DNA of 13,499 nt from Candidatus Delongbacteria bacterium (GTDB taxonomy: Bacteria; Bacteroidota; Bacteroidia; Bacteroidales; ML635J-15), in contig JAQIDD010000355.1 in the NCBI GenBank assembly GCA_027858215.1, positions 1-13,499 on the forward strand, given 5' to 3'. The notes beneath the pieces are model-generated. The model made no database searches. It was not told the DNA's origin and saw only the letters and a list, made by a program, of their open reading frames with translations. A program made the position numbers and the translations under genes. This document shows, piece after piece, positions 1 through 6,554 of the stretch; within the stretch, counting starts at the first letter, position 1, and every line of letters begins with the position of its first letter.

Positions 1-141
1 GTGCAGCCAAAATTATTAAAATTTTTTTGCATTATCCCGATAGTGCTTCAAAAATTTGCATTGTCTATGAAAAACGCTGAAAATCTTGATGCGAAAGAAT
101 TATTAGAAGTCCCCTTAAAAGCAAAAAGTATTATTATTTAA
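1..141 (+). CDS. 3' end of an unidentified gene (partial, frame uncertain)
   Basis: A reading frame is open from the window edge to a TAA at 139-141 and ends in LLEVPLKAKSIII. That tail resembles the last strand of a beta-sandwich domain, as in some glycoside hydrolases, but I do not recognise the protein. A second frame, from base 3 to a TGA at 78-80, is open over the first half and reads like ordinary protein (IFLHYPDSASKICIVYEKR). The two frames join smoothly if one A is removed from the five-A run at 69-73. The true gene may therefore switch frames there by mutation or sequencing error, or only one of the frames is coding. The last 8 bases overlap the tail of the convergent oxidoreductase gene. 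Too little is present to assign a function. Confidence 0.35.
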   Translation: MQPKLLKFFCIIPIVLQKFALSMKNAENLDAKELLEVPLKAKSIII

Positions 142-3100
142 AAGCTGCTTCAGACAAACCTTCATCATCAAGCCGTAATTTGTCAAAATAATCCGGCACT
201 TTTTTCCCTGTCAGTTTATCCACATACAGTTTAGCAAGGTATTGACTAAGCATAAATCCATGACCACGCAATCCAATGAACAAGCCCTTTCCCGGATCCA
301 CAATATACCTGGGTTCGACATAATCTCCAGCCCAGACAGCCTGGAATCCAACGCTTGACAATTCAGGTATCCAGTCAATGAACACTTCAGAAATAATGTT
401 CATAAACGCTTTGGAATTTATTTTAAGGTTTTTATCACTCTCCTGTGGATCCACAGCAGGTGATGCACAACCAATTAACTGTCCTGTTTCGCCAAGTTGC
501 TGACCATATACAGCAGAAAATCCTTTGTAATTCTGCCTGTCAATCATCATAGGCAAAGGTTTGTTATCAATCCCCATAAAAGGTATTCGCCGGGTAATAA
601 AAGCCTGGTGCCTGACGGGATAAATGCCTGTATAGATGTCAAGTTTCCTGGCAAATTTGTCGGCTTCATGGCCAAGGGCATTGACGAAATGTTCCGTTTC
701 ATATTCCATATACGTACCGTCATGTAGTTGCACCAGGGCGATGATATTTTTACCATGTTGTTGCAGGTCAATCAAATTGCAATCCTCTTCAATGTTCCCT
801 CCTGCTTTGACACCCAGGTAGCGGATGATATCCAGTGTTTTTCCCGGTGTAGCCTGCCAGCAATCGTTAGTCAGGAGGGCAGACTTGTATTTTTTTAGTG
901 TGGGATTAAAATGGGGAGAAATGTATTTTGAAAAACCTGTTGGCTCAATCATAATCGCATCACTCCACTCCCGGGATGCATCCAATGACTTATAGGTTTT
1001 GTCATCGTGAGCAAAACTTACGTAATTGATATCACGGTAATCGATGTTGGATTTTTTCTGAAGGTCTTCAAATATTTTCTTATTGTTGATGGCAATATCG
1101 GCTAGTGCCGGCAGTGAAAAGGCTGGCCTTCCTCCGGCAATATTCCTCCACGACGATCCCCGCCCTTTATTGATAAGTACAGGCTCAAGACCGGCTTCGG
1201 CCATATAACGGAATAAGCCGGAACCTGCCATTCCTCCTCCTGCAATCAGACTTTTAACTTTGATTCTTTTCAGCTTTCCCTGAGTTTTTACTGGAATGAT
1301 TTTCTCATCCTGCAAACGTGGATACATCTCTGACATAACAAGCTGATTAGACATCGGTGCCCGTGGAGTAGTTTCTCCAGTGATCTCAATACCATAAGGA
1401 CCTATCATCTGGCGCAAGCGTTTAACACACCGATTTCCCCGGCACGGCCCCATTCCAAGCCGTGTTATGTGTTTTATTTCATCAACGGAAATGAATTCTC
1501 TGTCACCAATGACTTCCAGGATTTCATTTATCTTAACATCCTCACAATGACACACATACGTTTCTGCATGCGACTTGTCCTGTCCGGATTGCATATCCAA
1601 TGGGTTGGGATAAGTTTCCTTCACGATAAAGCCCCTGGCGTTCATCAACTCATCACCGTGTATATCAGAAGTCTTCACTCGTGCGACATTGGTTTTATTG
1701 GGTTTTTCCAATATTTTCTCAATGTTGCCTTCTCCGATTTTTTCACCCTGATTGTTTACAATGAAAACTTCTTTTCCTTCTTCAGCCTCATATTCAATGG
1801 GTAAGAACAGCCAATCTTTTTTCAAATTGTAGCCAAAAATAGCAAGGCCCGGACACTGGCTGACACATTGCATGCATCCGGTGCACTTATCATAATCAAT
1901 GTGGGGCGCAGTGCTAGTGGAAGATTTTGTAATGGCTCCAAAAGGACAGGCAAAAGCACAGGGGTTACATGCAAATCCGTGCAAACAGTCAATCAAAACA
2001 AAGGGTTTCTTCCATGCGCGCTCTTTTGAGGGCTTATAAGGCTCATCCAGCACACGAACCGGTTCCTGTTGCGAATCAAAATAATCTTTTGAGATTTGCA
2101 GGAATTGGTTATAATCGTATTTTACTTTCAGGTTATTGAGGATTTCATACGCAACCTGTTTGCCACGCAAAACGGCACTGGTCCCCTCTCCTATACGCAA
2201 TGCATCGCCGGCAGTTTGCATATCACGTCCAAATATTTCTTCTCCTTTTTCTTTAGGCTGGTCATCCGGGATGAGACCTGTACATACATTGATAGCATCA
2301 ATACCGTAAATTTCTTTTTCAGTTCCGGGAATAGGTTTGAAGTTTTCTGCCTTGGCAATGACAGCACCAATGACACCGGAATTATCTTTATTGGGAATGG
2401 CTTTTAACAATGTATATCCTGTCATTATTGGAATTCCAAGACGCCTTACGCGGTTGGCCTGAACAGGAAACCCACCTTCATGTGGCATGGCTTCAATAAT
2501 AGCTTTGACATTAGCTCCTGCCTGCATAAGCTGGTAAGATGTGAGGTATCCAATGTTACCGGCCCCTATGGTAAGCACATTTTTACCCAGCAGGGTAAAT
2601 TCTGTGTTCATCATTTTCTGAATCACGGCAGCCGTATAAACACCAGGCACATCATCGTTTTCAAAACCAGGCAAAAAAGGCACCGCTCCTGTGGCAATGA
2701 TTAATTGGTCGGCAAGTACAAAAAAGATTTCATCGGTTTTGATGTTTTTTACGGCAAGACGCTTATCTTCAAGAATATCCCACACGACAGAATTCAGGTA
2801 AATACCTGATTTATCATCCCCGGCCAGGGTTTCTGCGATATCAAAGCCACGCATACCACCGTATTTTTTTTCTTTTTCAAAAAAGAAAAACTGGTGCGTT
2901 TGCATCACAAACTGGCCCCCGATTTTCTGATTGCTGTCAATGACAATGTTATCTATGCCATGTTGATTCAGCACTTCACGTGATGCTAAGCCAGCAGGCC
3001 CGGCCCCAATGATAACCACACTGGTTCGATATGTCTTATATGGATCAGTTTTAACCGGTTCTGCATTGGGTTGAAAATCGTTGGGAATTTGCTTTACTTC

Positions 3101-3364
3101 CTTAACGTTATCCACCTTAGTAATGCATATTCGCTTGACTTTTCCATCCACCAGCATTTCACAGGCCCCACATTTCCCTATACCACACTCCAGGGAACGA
3201 TTTCTGTTTTTTATTGATTTTGAATGCACAGGAAAACCAGCCTGATGTAAGGCAGCTGCAATGGTAAACCCTTTTTGGGCACGAACAATATTCCCCTCAT
3301 AGCTAAAGCTGCATTTTTCAGCTTCCGGAACATGAAGGATGGGATGTTTATCAATTCTATGCAT
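134..3364 (-). CDS. Multi-domain FAD/iron-sulfur dehydrogenase, a fusion of HcnA/B/C- or opine/proline-dehydrogenase-like subunits
   Basis: This 1076-residue protein probably oxidises an amino acid or related secondary amine and passes electrons through several cofactors. The modules in order are: a plant-type [2Fe-2S] domain (Cys60, 65, 68, 80); an HcnB/SoxA-like FAD and pyridine-nucleotide oxidoreductase (GAGPAG 120-125, ATGAVP 224-229, second Rossmann motif GAGNIG 267-272, TAGDA 384-388); a two-[4Fe-4S] ferredoxin domain (Cys460, 466, 469, 473 and Cys494, 497, 500, 504); a BFD-like [2Fe-2S] site (C605-x-C607 and C641-x4-C646, the spacing seen in opine-oxidase-type proteins); and a DAO/HcnC-like FAD domain (GGGMAGSG 709-716, GLRGHGF near 1031-1037). 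Relatives usually have these on separate subunits. No signal peptide is visible, so it is probably cytoplasmic or attached to the membrane face. ATG 3364 is used because an in-frame TGA lies five codons upstream. The substrate cannot be told from sequence, and no pathway genes adjoin. Confidence 0.88.
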   Translation of the reverse strand: MHRIDKHPILHVPEAEKCSFSYEGNIVRAQKGFTIAAALHQAGFPVHSKSIKNRNRSLECGIGKCGACEMLVDGKVKRICITKVDNVKEVKQIPNDFQPNAEPVKTDPYKTYRTSVVIIGAGPAGLASREVLNQHGIDNIVIDSNQKIGGQFVMQTHQFFFFEKEKKYGGMRGFDIAETLAGDDKSGIYLNSVVWDILEDKRLAVKNIKTDEIFFVLADQLIIATGAVPFLPGFENDDVPGVYTAAVIQKMMNTEFTLLGKNVLTIGAGNIGYLTSYQLMQAGANVKAIIEAMPHEGGFPVQANRVRRLGIPIMTGYTLLKAIPNKDNSGVIGAVIAKAENFKPIPGTEKEIYGIDAINVCTGLIPDDQPKEKGEEIFGRDMQTAGDALRIGEGTSAVLRGKQVAYEILNNLKVKYDYNQFLQISKDYFDSQQEPVRVLDEPYKPSKERAWKKPFVLIDCLHGFACNPCAFACPFGAITKSSTSTAPHIDYDKCTGCMQCVSQCPGLAIFGYNLKKDWLFLPIEYEAEEGKEVFIVNNQGEKIGEGNIEKILEKPNKTNVARVKTSDIHGDELMNARGFIVKETYPNPLDMQSGQDKSHAETYVCHCEDVKINEILEVIGDREFISVDEIKHITRLGMGPCRGNRCVKRLRQMIGPYGIEITGETTPRAPMSNQLVMSEMYPRLQDEKIIPVKTQGKLKRIKVKSLIAGGGMAGSGLFRYMAEAGLEPVLINKGRGSSWRNIAGGRPAFSLPALADIAINNKKIFEDLQKKSNIDYRDINYVSFAHDDKTYKSLDASREWSDAIMIEPTGFSKYISPHFNPTLKKYKSALLTNDCWQATPGKTLDIIRYLGVKAGGNIEEDCNLIDLQQHGKNIIALVQLHDGTYMEYETEHFVNALGHEADKFARKLDIYTGIYPVRHQAFITRRIPFMGIDNKPLPMMIDRQNYKGFSAVYGQQLGETGQLIGCASPAVDPQESDKNLKINSKAFMNIISEVFIDWIPELSSVGFQAVWAGDYVEPRYIVDPGKGLFIGLRGHGFMLSQYLAKLYVDKLTGKKVPDYFDKLRLDDEGLSEAAFK

Positions 3365-3513
3365 AACAATTATGTTTCACCTTTAACTTGCTAAAGATGA
3401 ACATAATTGATTTATCAACCAATGAGTTTTATCAGGTTTTCAGAAGTTTAATATTATATTAGGCAAAAGCAAGTTAAAAACCAATGCTTTCGTTTTAAAA
3501 ACTACAACAATCG
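3365..3513 (-). promoter_or_regulatory. Leader of the oxidoreductase gene with nested dyad symmetries
   Basis: The 149 bases upstream of the oxidoreductase contain three perfect dyads. TTTAACTTGCT at 3382-3392 is repeated inverted at 3468-3478 (11 of 11, 75 bases apart). TTGATTTATCAA at 3407-3418 and TAATATTATATTA at 3449-3461 are compact palindromes. On the minus strand, the gene-proximal 11-base arm runs directly into AAAGG, the only purine-rich ribosome-binding candidate before the ATG. Pairing of the two long-range arms could therefore hide it. No exact TAnnTTTG element was found here. The elements are seen directly; a regulatory role is inference. Confidence 0.4.
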
Positions 3514-3777
3514 TTAATTTTTTTGTTCTAATTCATTAAAAAATGCCCTTAATTTATCTTTTCTATCTTCAGGAATTTCATGCCATTTGACGCCCTGCAC
3601 AGCTCCATCAATGGAAAAAAGAATACTTCGTCCAGCGTTTTTGTCAATCTGTTTTACTCTTGAAAAAGCCTCTTCAGAACCAACTTTTTTCAACTCTTCC
3701 AGGCTACTGATCCCTACATTTTCCAGTTTTAATTCCAAAACCTTGCCAATGTTTAGTGATTCACTTAATTTTGTCAT
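3514..3777 (-). CDS. TfoX/Sxy C-terminal domain protein (stand-alone)
   Basis: A protein of 87 residues that matches the C-terminal domain of TfoX/Sxy over nearly its whole length. The pattern is an N-terminal helical stretch (LNIGKVLELKLENVGI), then SSLEELKKVGSEEAF, then the hallmark FSIDGAVQGVKWHEIP, comparable to the family's ALEGA-x-W-x-LP segment. In gamma-proteobacteria full-length TfoX/Sxy promotes competence gene expression. Here the N-terminal TfoX domain is missing, as in many small single-domain members, so that role should not be transferred. The fold is related to helix-hairpin-helix-type nucleic-acid-binding folds, so a DNA- or RNA-associated role is possible but unproven. It starts at ATG 3777 and lies in the same direction as its neighbours, with 142 bases to the ostA-like gene and 149 to the oxidoreductase, so it is probably a separate unit. 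Confidence 0.8.
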   Translation of the reverse strand: MTKLSESLNIGKVLELKLENVGISSLEELKKVGSEEAFSRVKQIDKNAGRSILFSIDGAVQGVKWHEIPEDRKDKLRAFFNELEQKN

Positions 3778-3845
3778 TTCTATTATTCTTTTTTGTTTAT
3801 AGTATTACGCGTTTTAAATTGTATGTAAAAATACAAAATATAAAT

Positions 3846-3861
3846 ATGATTTAAAAATCAT
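3846..3861. other. AT-rich hairpin between the ostA-like and tfoX-like genes
   Basis: ATGATTT at 3846-3852 and AAATCAT at 3855-3861 form a perfect 7-bp inverted repeat with a 2-base centre. It lies about 60 bases past the ostA-like stop codon on the minus strand. It could act as a weak terminator for the moxR-ostA unit. However, the stem is nearly all A/T and the following minus-strand bases are not a clean T run, so this is a tentative call. Confidence 0.25.
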
Positions 3862-3919
3862 TTTCCTAAAGAATAAGTTAATATTATATATTGAGGTCTT
3901 AAATTTAGAATTTCAAGTT

Positions 3920-5440
3920 TTATTTAGAATACCACTTGAATGTATCATAAACACACCGGGGCCTTAACTCTTGTAACCAAATGAAATTATTAAACCTCAT
4001 TTCCGTGGGATTTGTATCTTCTTCAGGAACTAAAGAGCCATCCGGTTTTCCCACATAAGCAATGCGTTCAATCTTTCCATCATTCCGGTATACAGTCATT
4101 TCAACACTTTTTTCCTGATTGACACCTATAATGTCATCTGATCCTTCATCCCTCACATAATAGATGGTCTGGGCATTTTCAGGAATATAAATCTTTGACA
4201 ATTCATTGTTTTTCATTTGACCATACATGTTTTTTCCGCTAATCTGGGAAAACCGGATGCTATCTTCCTGCATAACAATAAGAGCATTGCGCAACATGTT
4301 GATGCTGTCAGCTTTTTTGTTTTTAAGAAACAGCTCAATGGTATCAGCGGTTATTTGATTTCCTTCAGACCACAATATCGGGTCATGGTACATTCTGATT
4401 AACGAATCACTTTCAGTGTAAATCAATGAATCGCATCTTCCCTGCATATCAGATTTAAACATTTGTACTTTATAGTACGTTTGAATGATTCGATTATCAA
4501 GTGAATCCGTAAACAGAAAAACGGTATCGCCGTGAATGTAGGTGGTATCAGTATTTTCATAATACATTACCAGTGCAGAATCTGTCATCATGGAGCGGTC
4601 TTCAATGTCGTTGTATTCAGCGTAATTGCCACTCCCGGCAAAATTATCCAGCGTATCAAGCAAATACACATTCCGCCATGCTTTACCATCGCCTGTTTTA
4701 CTGTTATAAAAAATGGAATCTGCCCATAATGTCTGTGATTGTTGATACACAACGGTATTCTTTCCAAAAGCTGACAAGTCTTTTTTGGTATCGTACCATC
4801 CGGTGATGCATTCAATGCGGGATGAATCTGTAAGAATGGTTGTGGGACCAAGGAAATCTGTTATTTCACTGTTTGTGTTGTATTTAAGACTATCGGCATA
4901 AATTGTATAATCGGGATGTATAAGATGAACTGAATCCACAGCGTAATAATCTTCGCTTTCCGGATAATAGTATCCTTTTAAACTTGTCATCTCAATTTCC
5001 TGATGCAGCACTTTCCCGCCATCAAAGAAATAACCAAAGTTGGCCTCTCTGTCATAGTTCAATGAATCTGTAAACAATCTGGACTGTTTATGGATGAGAA
5101 CCACGGAATCCCTTACTTTGGCCATTTTTGTGTTTCCATTGTAAGACATAAAACGTCCAGTCATTTTCAGGGAGTCACCCTGCTCCATTTTCACATTGCC
5201 AAAGGCATCCATGGAATTGGTAGGCACATAAAACCATGCACTGTCGCAATACATAAAGGCATCATCATGTTTAAATCCCACATTCCCAATAAGGCGCCTG
5301 GCATTGATTCCCGATGTTTTGTCAAAACTGGCCTTATCAGCAGAAACAATTTGTATTTTTTTATTTTCCTGGGCATGGGAAACAACCACCAGCATAAACA
5401 GAACAACACCAGTAAATATATATCTCAAAATGTTCTTCAT
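3920..5440 (-). CDS. OstA/LptA-like periplasmic LPS-transport family protein
   Basis: A protein of 506 residues with a clear signal peptide (residues 1-23, hydrophobic core VVLFMLVVV, cleavage likely after SHA before QE). The N-terminal OstA-like region follows (about 25-180), with repeated short beta-strand units such as ADKASFDKTSG, NVGFKHDDAFMYCDSAWFY and SMDAFGNVKMEQGDSL. The D-S-L/W-x-Y pattern recurs to about residue 400 (SDSLNYD, ADSLKYN, ADSIFYN, CDSLIYT), which suggests a long stacked beta-jellyroll like that of LptA. LptA-type proteins bridge LPS across the periplasm to LptD. No beta-barrel like that of LptD is evident. Its ATG overlaps the TAA of the upstream moxR by one base (TAATG), so the two are probably translated together. 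I am confident of the family; the precise role in LPS or other outer-membrane assembly is inferred from family knowledge. Confidence 0.85.
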   Translation of the reverse strand: MKNILRYIFTGVVLFMLVVVSHAQENKKIQIVSADKASFDKTSGINARRLIGNVGFKHDDAFMYCDSAWFYVPTNSMDAFGNVKMEQGDSLKMTGRFMSYNGNTKMAKVRDSVVLIHKQSRLFTDSLNYDREANFGYFFDGGKVLHQEIEMTSLKGYYYPESEDYYAVDSVHLIHPDYTIYADSLKYNTNSEITDFLGPTTILTDSSRIECITGWYDTKKDLSAFGKNTVVYQQSQTLWADSIFYNSKTGDGKAWRNVYLLDTLDNFAGSGNYAEYNDIEDRSMMTDSALVMYYENTDTTYIHGDTVFLFTDSLDNRIIQTYYKVQMFKSDMQGRCDSLIYTESDSLIRMYHDPILWSEGNQITADTIELFLKNKKADSINMLRNALIVMQEDSIRFSQISGKNMYGQMKNNELSKIYIPENAQTIYYVRDEGSDDIIGVNQEKSVEMTVYRNDGKIERIAYVGKPDGSLVPEEDTNPTEMRFNNFIWLQELRPRCVYDTFKWYSK

Positions 5441-6420
5441 TAGTCCTGAAGATAAGCATCAATAATTTCCTCAACGGTCAATCGTTCAGCTTCTGCTTTA
5501 TAGTTTTTAATGATTCTGTGCCTCAGGATAATTTTTGCAACCGCTTTGACGTCTTCAATATCCGGCGAATATTTTCCGTGAAGCACGGCGTGTGTTTTGG
5601 CACCAATGACGAGGTACTGAGAAGCTCTCGGACCAGCTCCCCACTGAATGTATTTTTCTGTCATGGGTTGCTGTTGCGACAAGCCGGGACGTGTTTTAAA
5701 CGCAAGTTCCACAGCGTACCTCAAAACCTGATCGTTAACAGGCACCCGCCGTATGAGTTTTTGAAAACCGATTATTTCTTCGGCAGTCATTACAGAATTT
5801 ACCTGCACTTCTTCATCTGCAGTTGTTTTTTTCACGATTGTGATCTCATCCTCAAATTCTGGATAATCCACATAAATATTGAACATAAACCTGTCGAGCT
5901 GGGCTTCGGGCAAAGGATAGGTTCCTTCCTGTTCGATGGGATTTTGTGTAGCCAGCACAAAAAACGGCTCATCCAGCTTATAATGGGTTCCAGCAGCCGT
6001 TACAGCATGCTCCTGCATAGCTTCAAGCAAAGCAGATTGTGTTTTAGGCGGAGTACGATTAATCTCATCAGCTAAAATAAAATTGGCAAACAAAGGGCCT
6101 TTGATGAACTTAAATTCCCTATTTTCATTGAGGATTTCAGTTCCGATGATATCAGATGGCATCAAGTCAGGAGTAAACTGAATGCGTTTGTTTTTCAACC
6201 CCAGTGCCTGGGCAATGGTATTGACCAGCAATGTTTTTGCAAGTCCCGGCACACCGACAAGCAAACAATGCCCGCGCGAAAAAATTCCAATCAGCACTTC
6301 TTCTATCACCTGGTCTTGTCCGAACACTTTTTTTCTTATCTCATCCGTCAGCAACTGGTATTTTTTATTCAGTTCCTGAACAGCTTCCACGTCATTTTTT
6401 TGTTGTTCCATTGCATTCAT
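5440..6420 (-). CDS. MoxR-family AAA+ ATPase
   Basis: A protein of 326 residues when started at ATG 6420. Motifs in order: Walker A GVPGLAKT (56-63), Walker B with the DE pair at 118-119 (ANFILADEINR), sensor 1 in ATQNP (157-161), arginine-finger region LDRF (175-178) and sensor 2 GPRAS (263-267). All catalytic positions look intact. MoxR ATPases are cytoplasmic chaperone-like machines that often help mature complexes with von Willebrand A (VWA) or DUF58 partners. Here the usual DUF58 and VWA genes do not follow; the next gene is an OstA-like protein joined by a TAATG overlap. A longer form beginning at TTG 6432 is possible on paper, but that TTG lies inside a promoter-like TACATTTG, so ATG 6420 or ATG 6411 is preferred. 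Confidence 0.92.
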   Translation of the reverse strand: MNAMEQQKNDVEAVQELNKKYQLLTDEIRKKVFGQDQVIEEVLIGIFSRGHCLLVGVPGLAKTLLVNTIAQALGLKNKRIQFTPDLMPSDIIGTEILNENREFKFIKGPLFANFILADEINRTPPKTQSALLEAMQEHAVTAAGTHYKLDEPFFVLATQNPIEQEGTYPLPEAQLDRFMFNIYVDYPEFEDEITIVKKTTADEEVQVNSVMTAEEIIGFQKLIRRVPVNDQVLRYAVELAFKTRPGLSQQQPMTEKYIQWGAGPRASQYLVIGAKTHAVLHGKYSPDIEDVKAVAKIILRHRIIKNYKAEAERLTVEEIIDAYLQD

Positions 6421-6429
6421 GATTTGTAA

Positions 6430-6437
6430 CAAATGTA
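6430..6437 (-). promoter_or_regulatory. Candidate -7 promoter element for moxR-ostA
   Basis: The minus strand reads TACATTTG, an exact match to the Bacteroidetes -7 consensus TAnnTTTG. It lies only 9 bases before ATG 6420, so transcription would begin nearly at the start codon, or the true start is ATG 6411. No convincing TTG-type -33 element was found. A chance match in AT-rich DNA is possible. Confidence 0.4.
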
Positions 6438-6486
6438 CAACTTTATACTTAAAATAAAAGCATATTATTGTCCTTAATGCTTAATT

Positions 6487-6509
6487 TTTTTGGAAATATC
6501 ATCCAAAAA
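6487..6509. repeat. Inverted repeat in the moxR-katA divergent spacer
   Basis: TTTTTGGA at 6487-6494 is mirrored by TCCAAAAA at 6502-6509 around a 7-base centre. A second, overlapping dyad pairs AAATATC (6494-6500) with GATATTT (6522-6528). The site sits 45-70 bases before the catalase ATG and upstream of a near-match -7 element. An operator for catalase control is plausible. It does not resemble the PerR or OxyR boxes I know. Confidence 0.35.
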
Positions 6510-6512
6510 TTT

Positions 6513-6520
6513 TATATTTA
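6513..6520 (+). promoter_or_regulatory. Weak candidate -7 element for the catalase gene
   Basis: TATATTTA matches five of the six fixed bases of TAnnTTTG and lies 34 bases before ATG 6555. It is the nearest promoter-like element on the plus strand, but the sequence here is so AT-rich that chance is a real alternative. Confidence 0.2.
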
Positions 6521-6554
6521 GGATATTTTTAAACCAAATTTAACACGATAACTT

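Noticed and set aside
3382..3478. 97-base segment with 11-base terminal inverted repeats as a miniature transposable element
   Set aside because: No convincing target-site duplication flanks it and internal sequence has no element-like features; kept as a regulatory dyad instead.
3903..3930. Direct repeat ATTTAGAAT at 3903-3911 and 3922-3930 near the ostA-like stop
   Set aside because: Nine bases in very AT-rich sequence; easily due to chance and without an evident role.
5518..6075. 185-codon open frame on the plus strand opposite moxR
   Set aside because: Antisense to intact AAA+ motifs, rich in Cys, His and Phe as expected from reverse-read coding sequence, with no family resemblance.
6421..6432. 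TTG-started N-terminal extension of MoxR
   Set aside because: The TTG overlaps an exact -7 promoter element and the added residues are not typical of MoxR; ATG 6420 is preferred.
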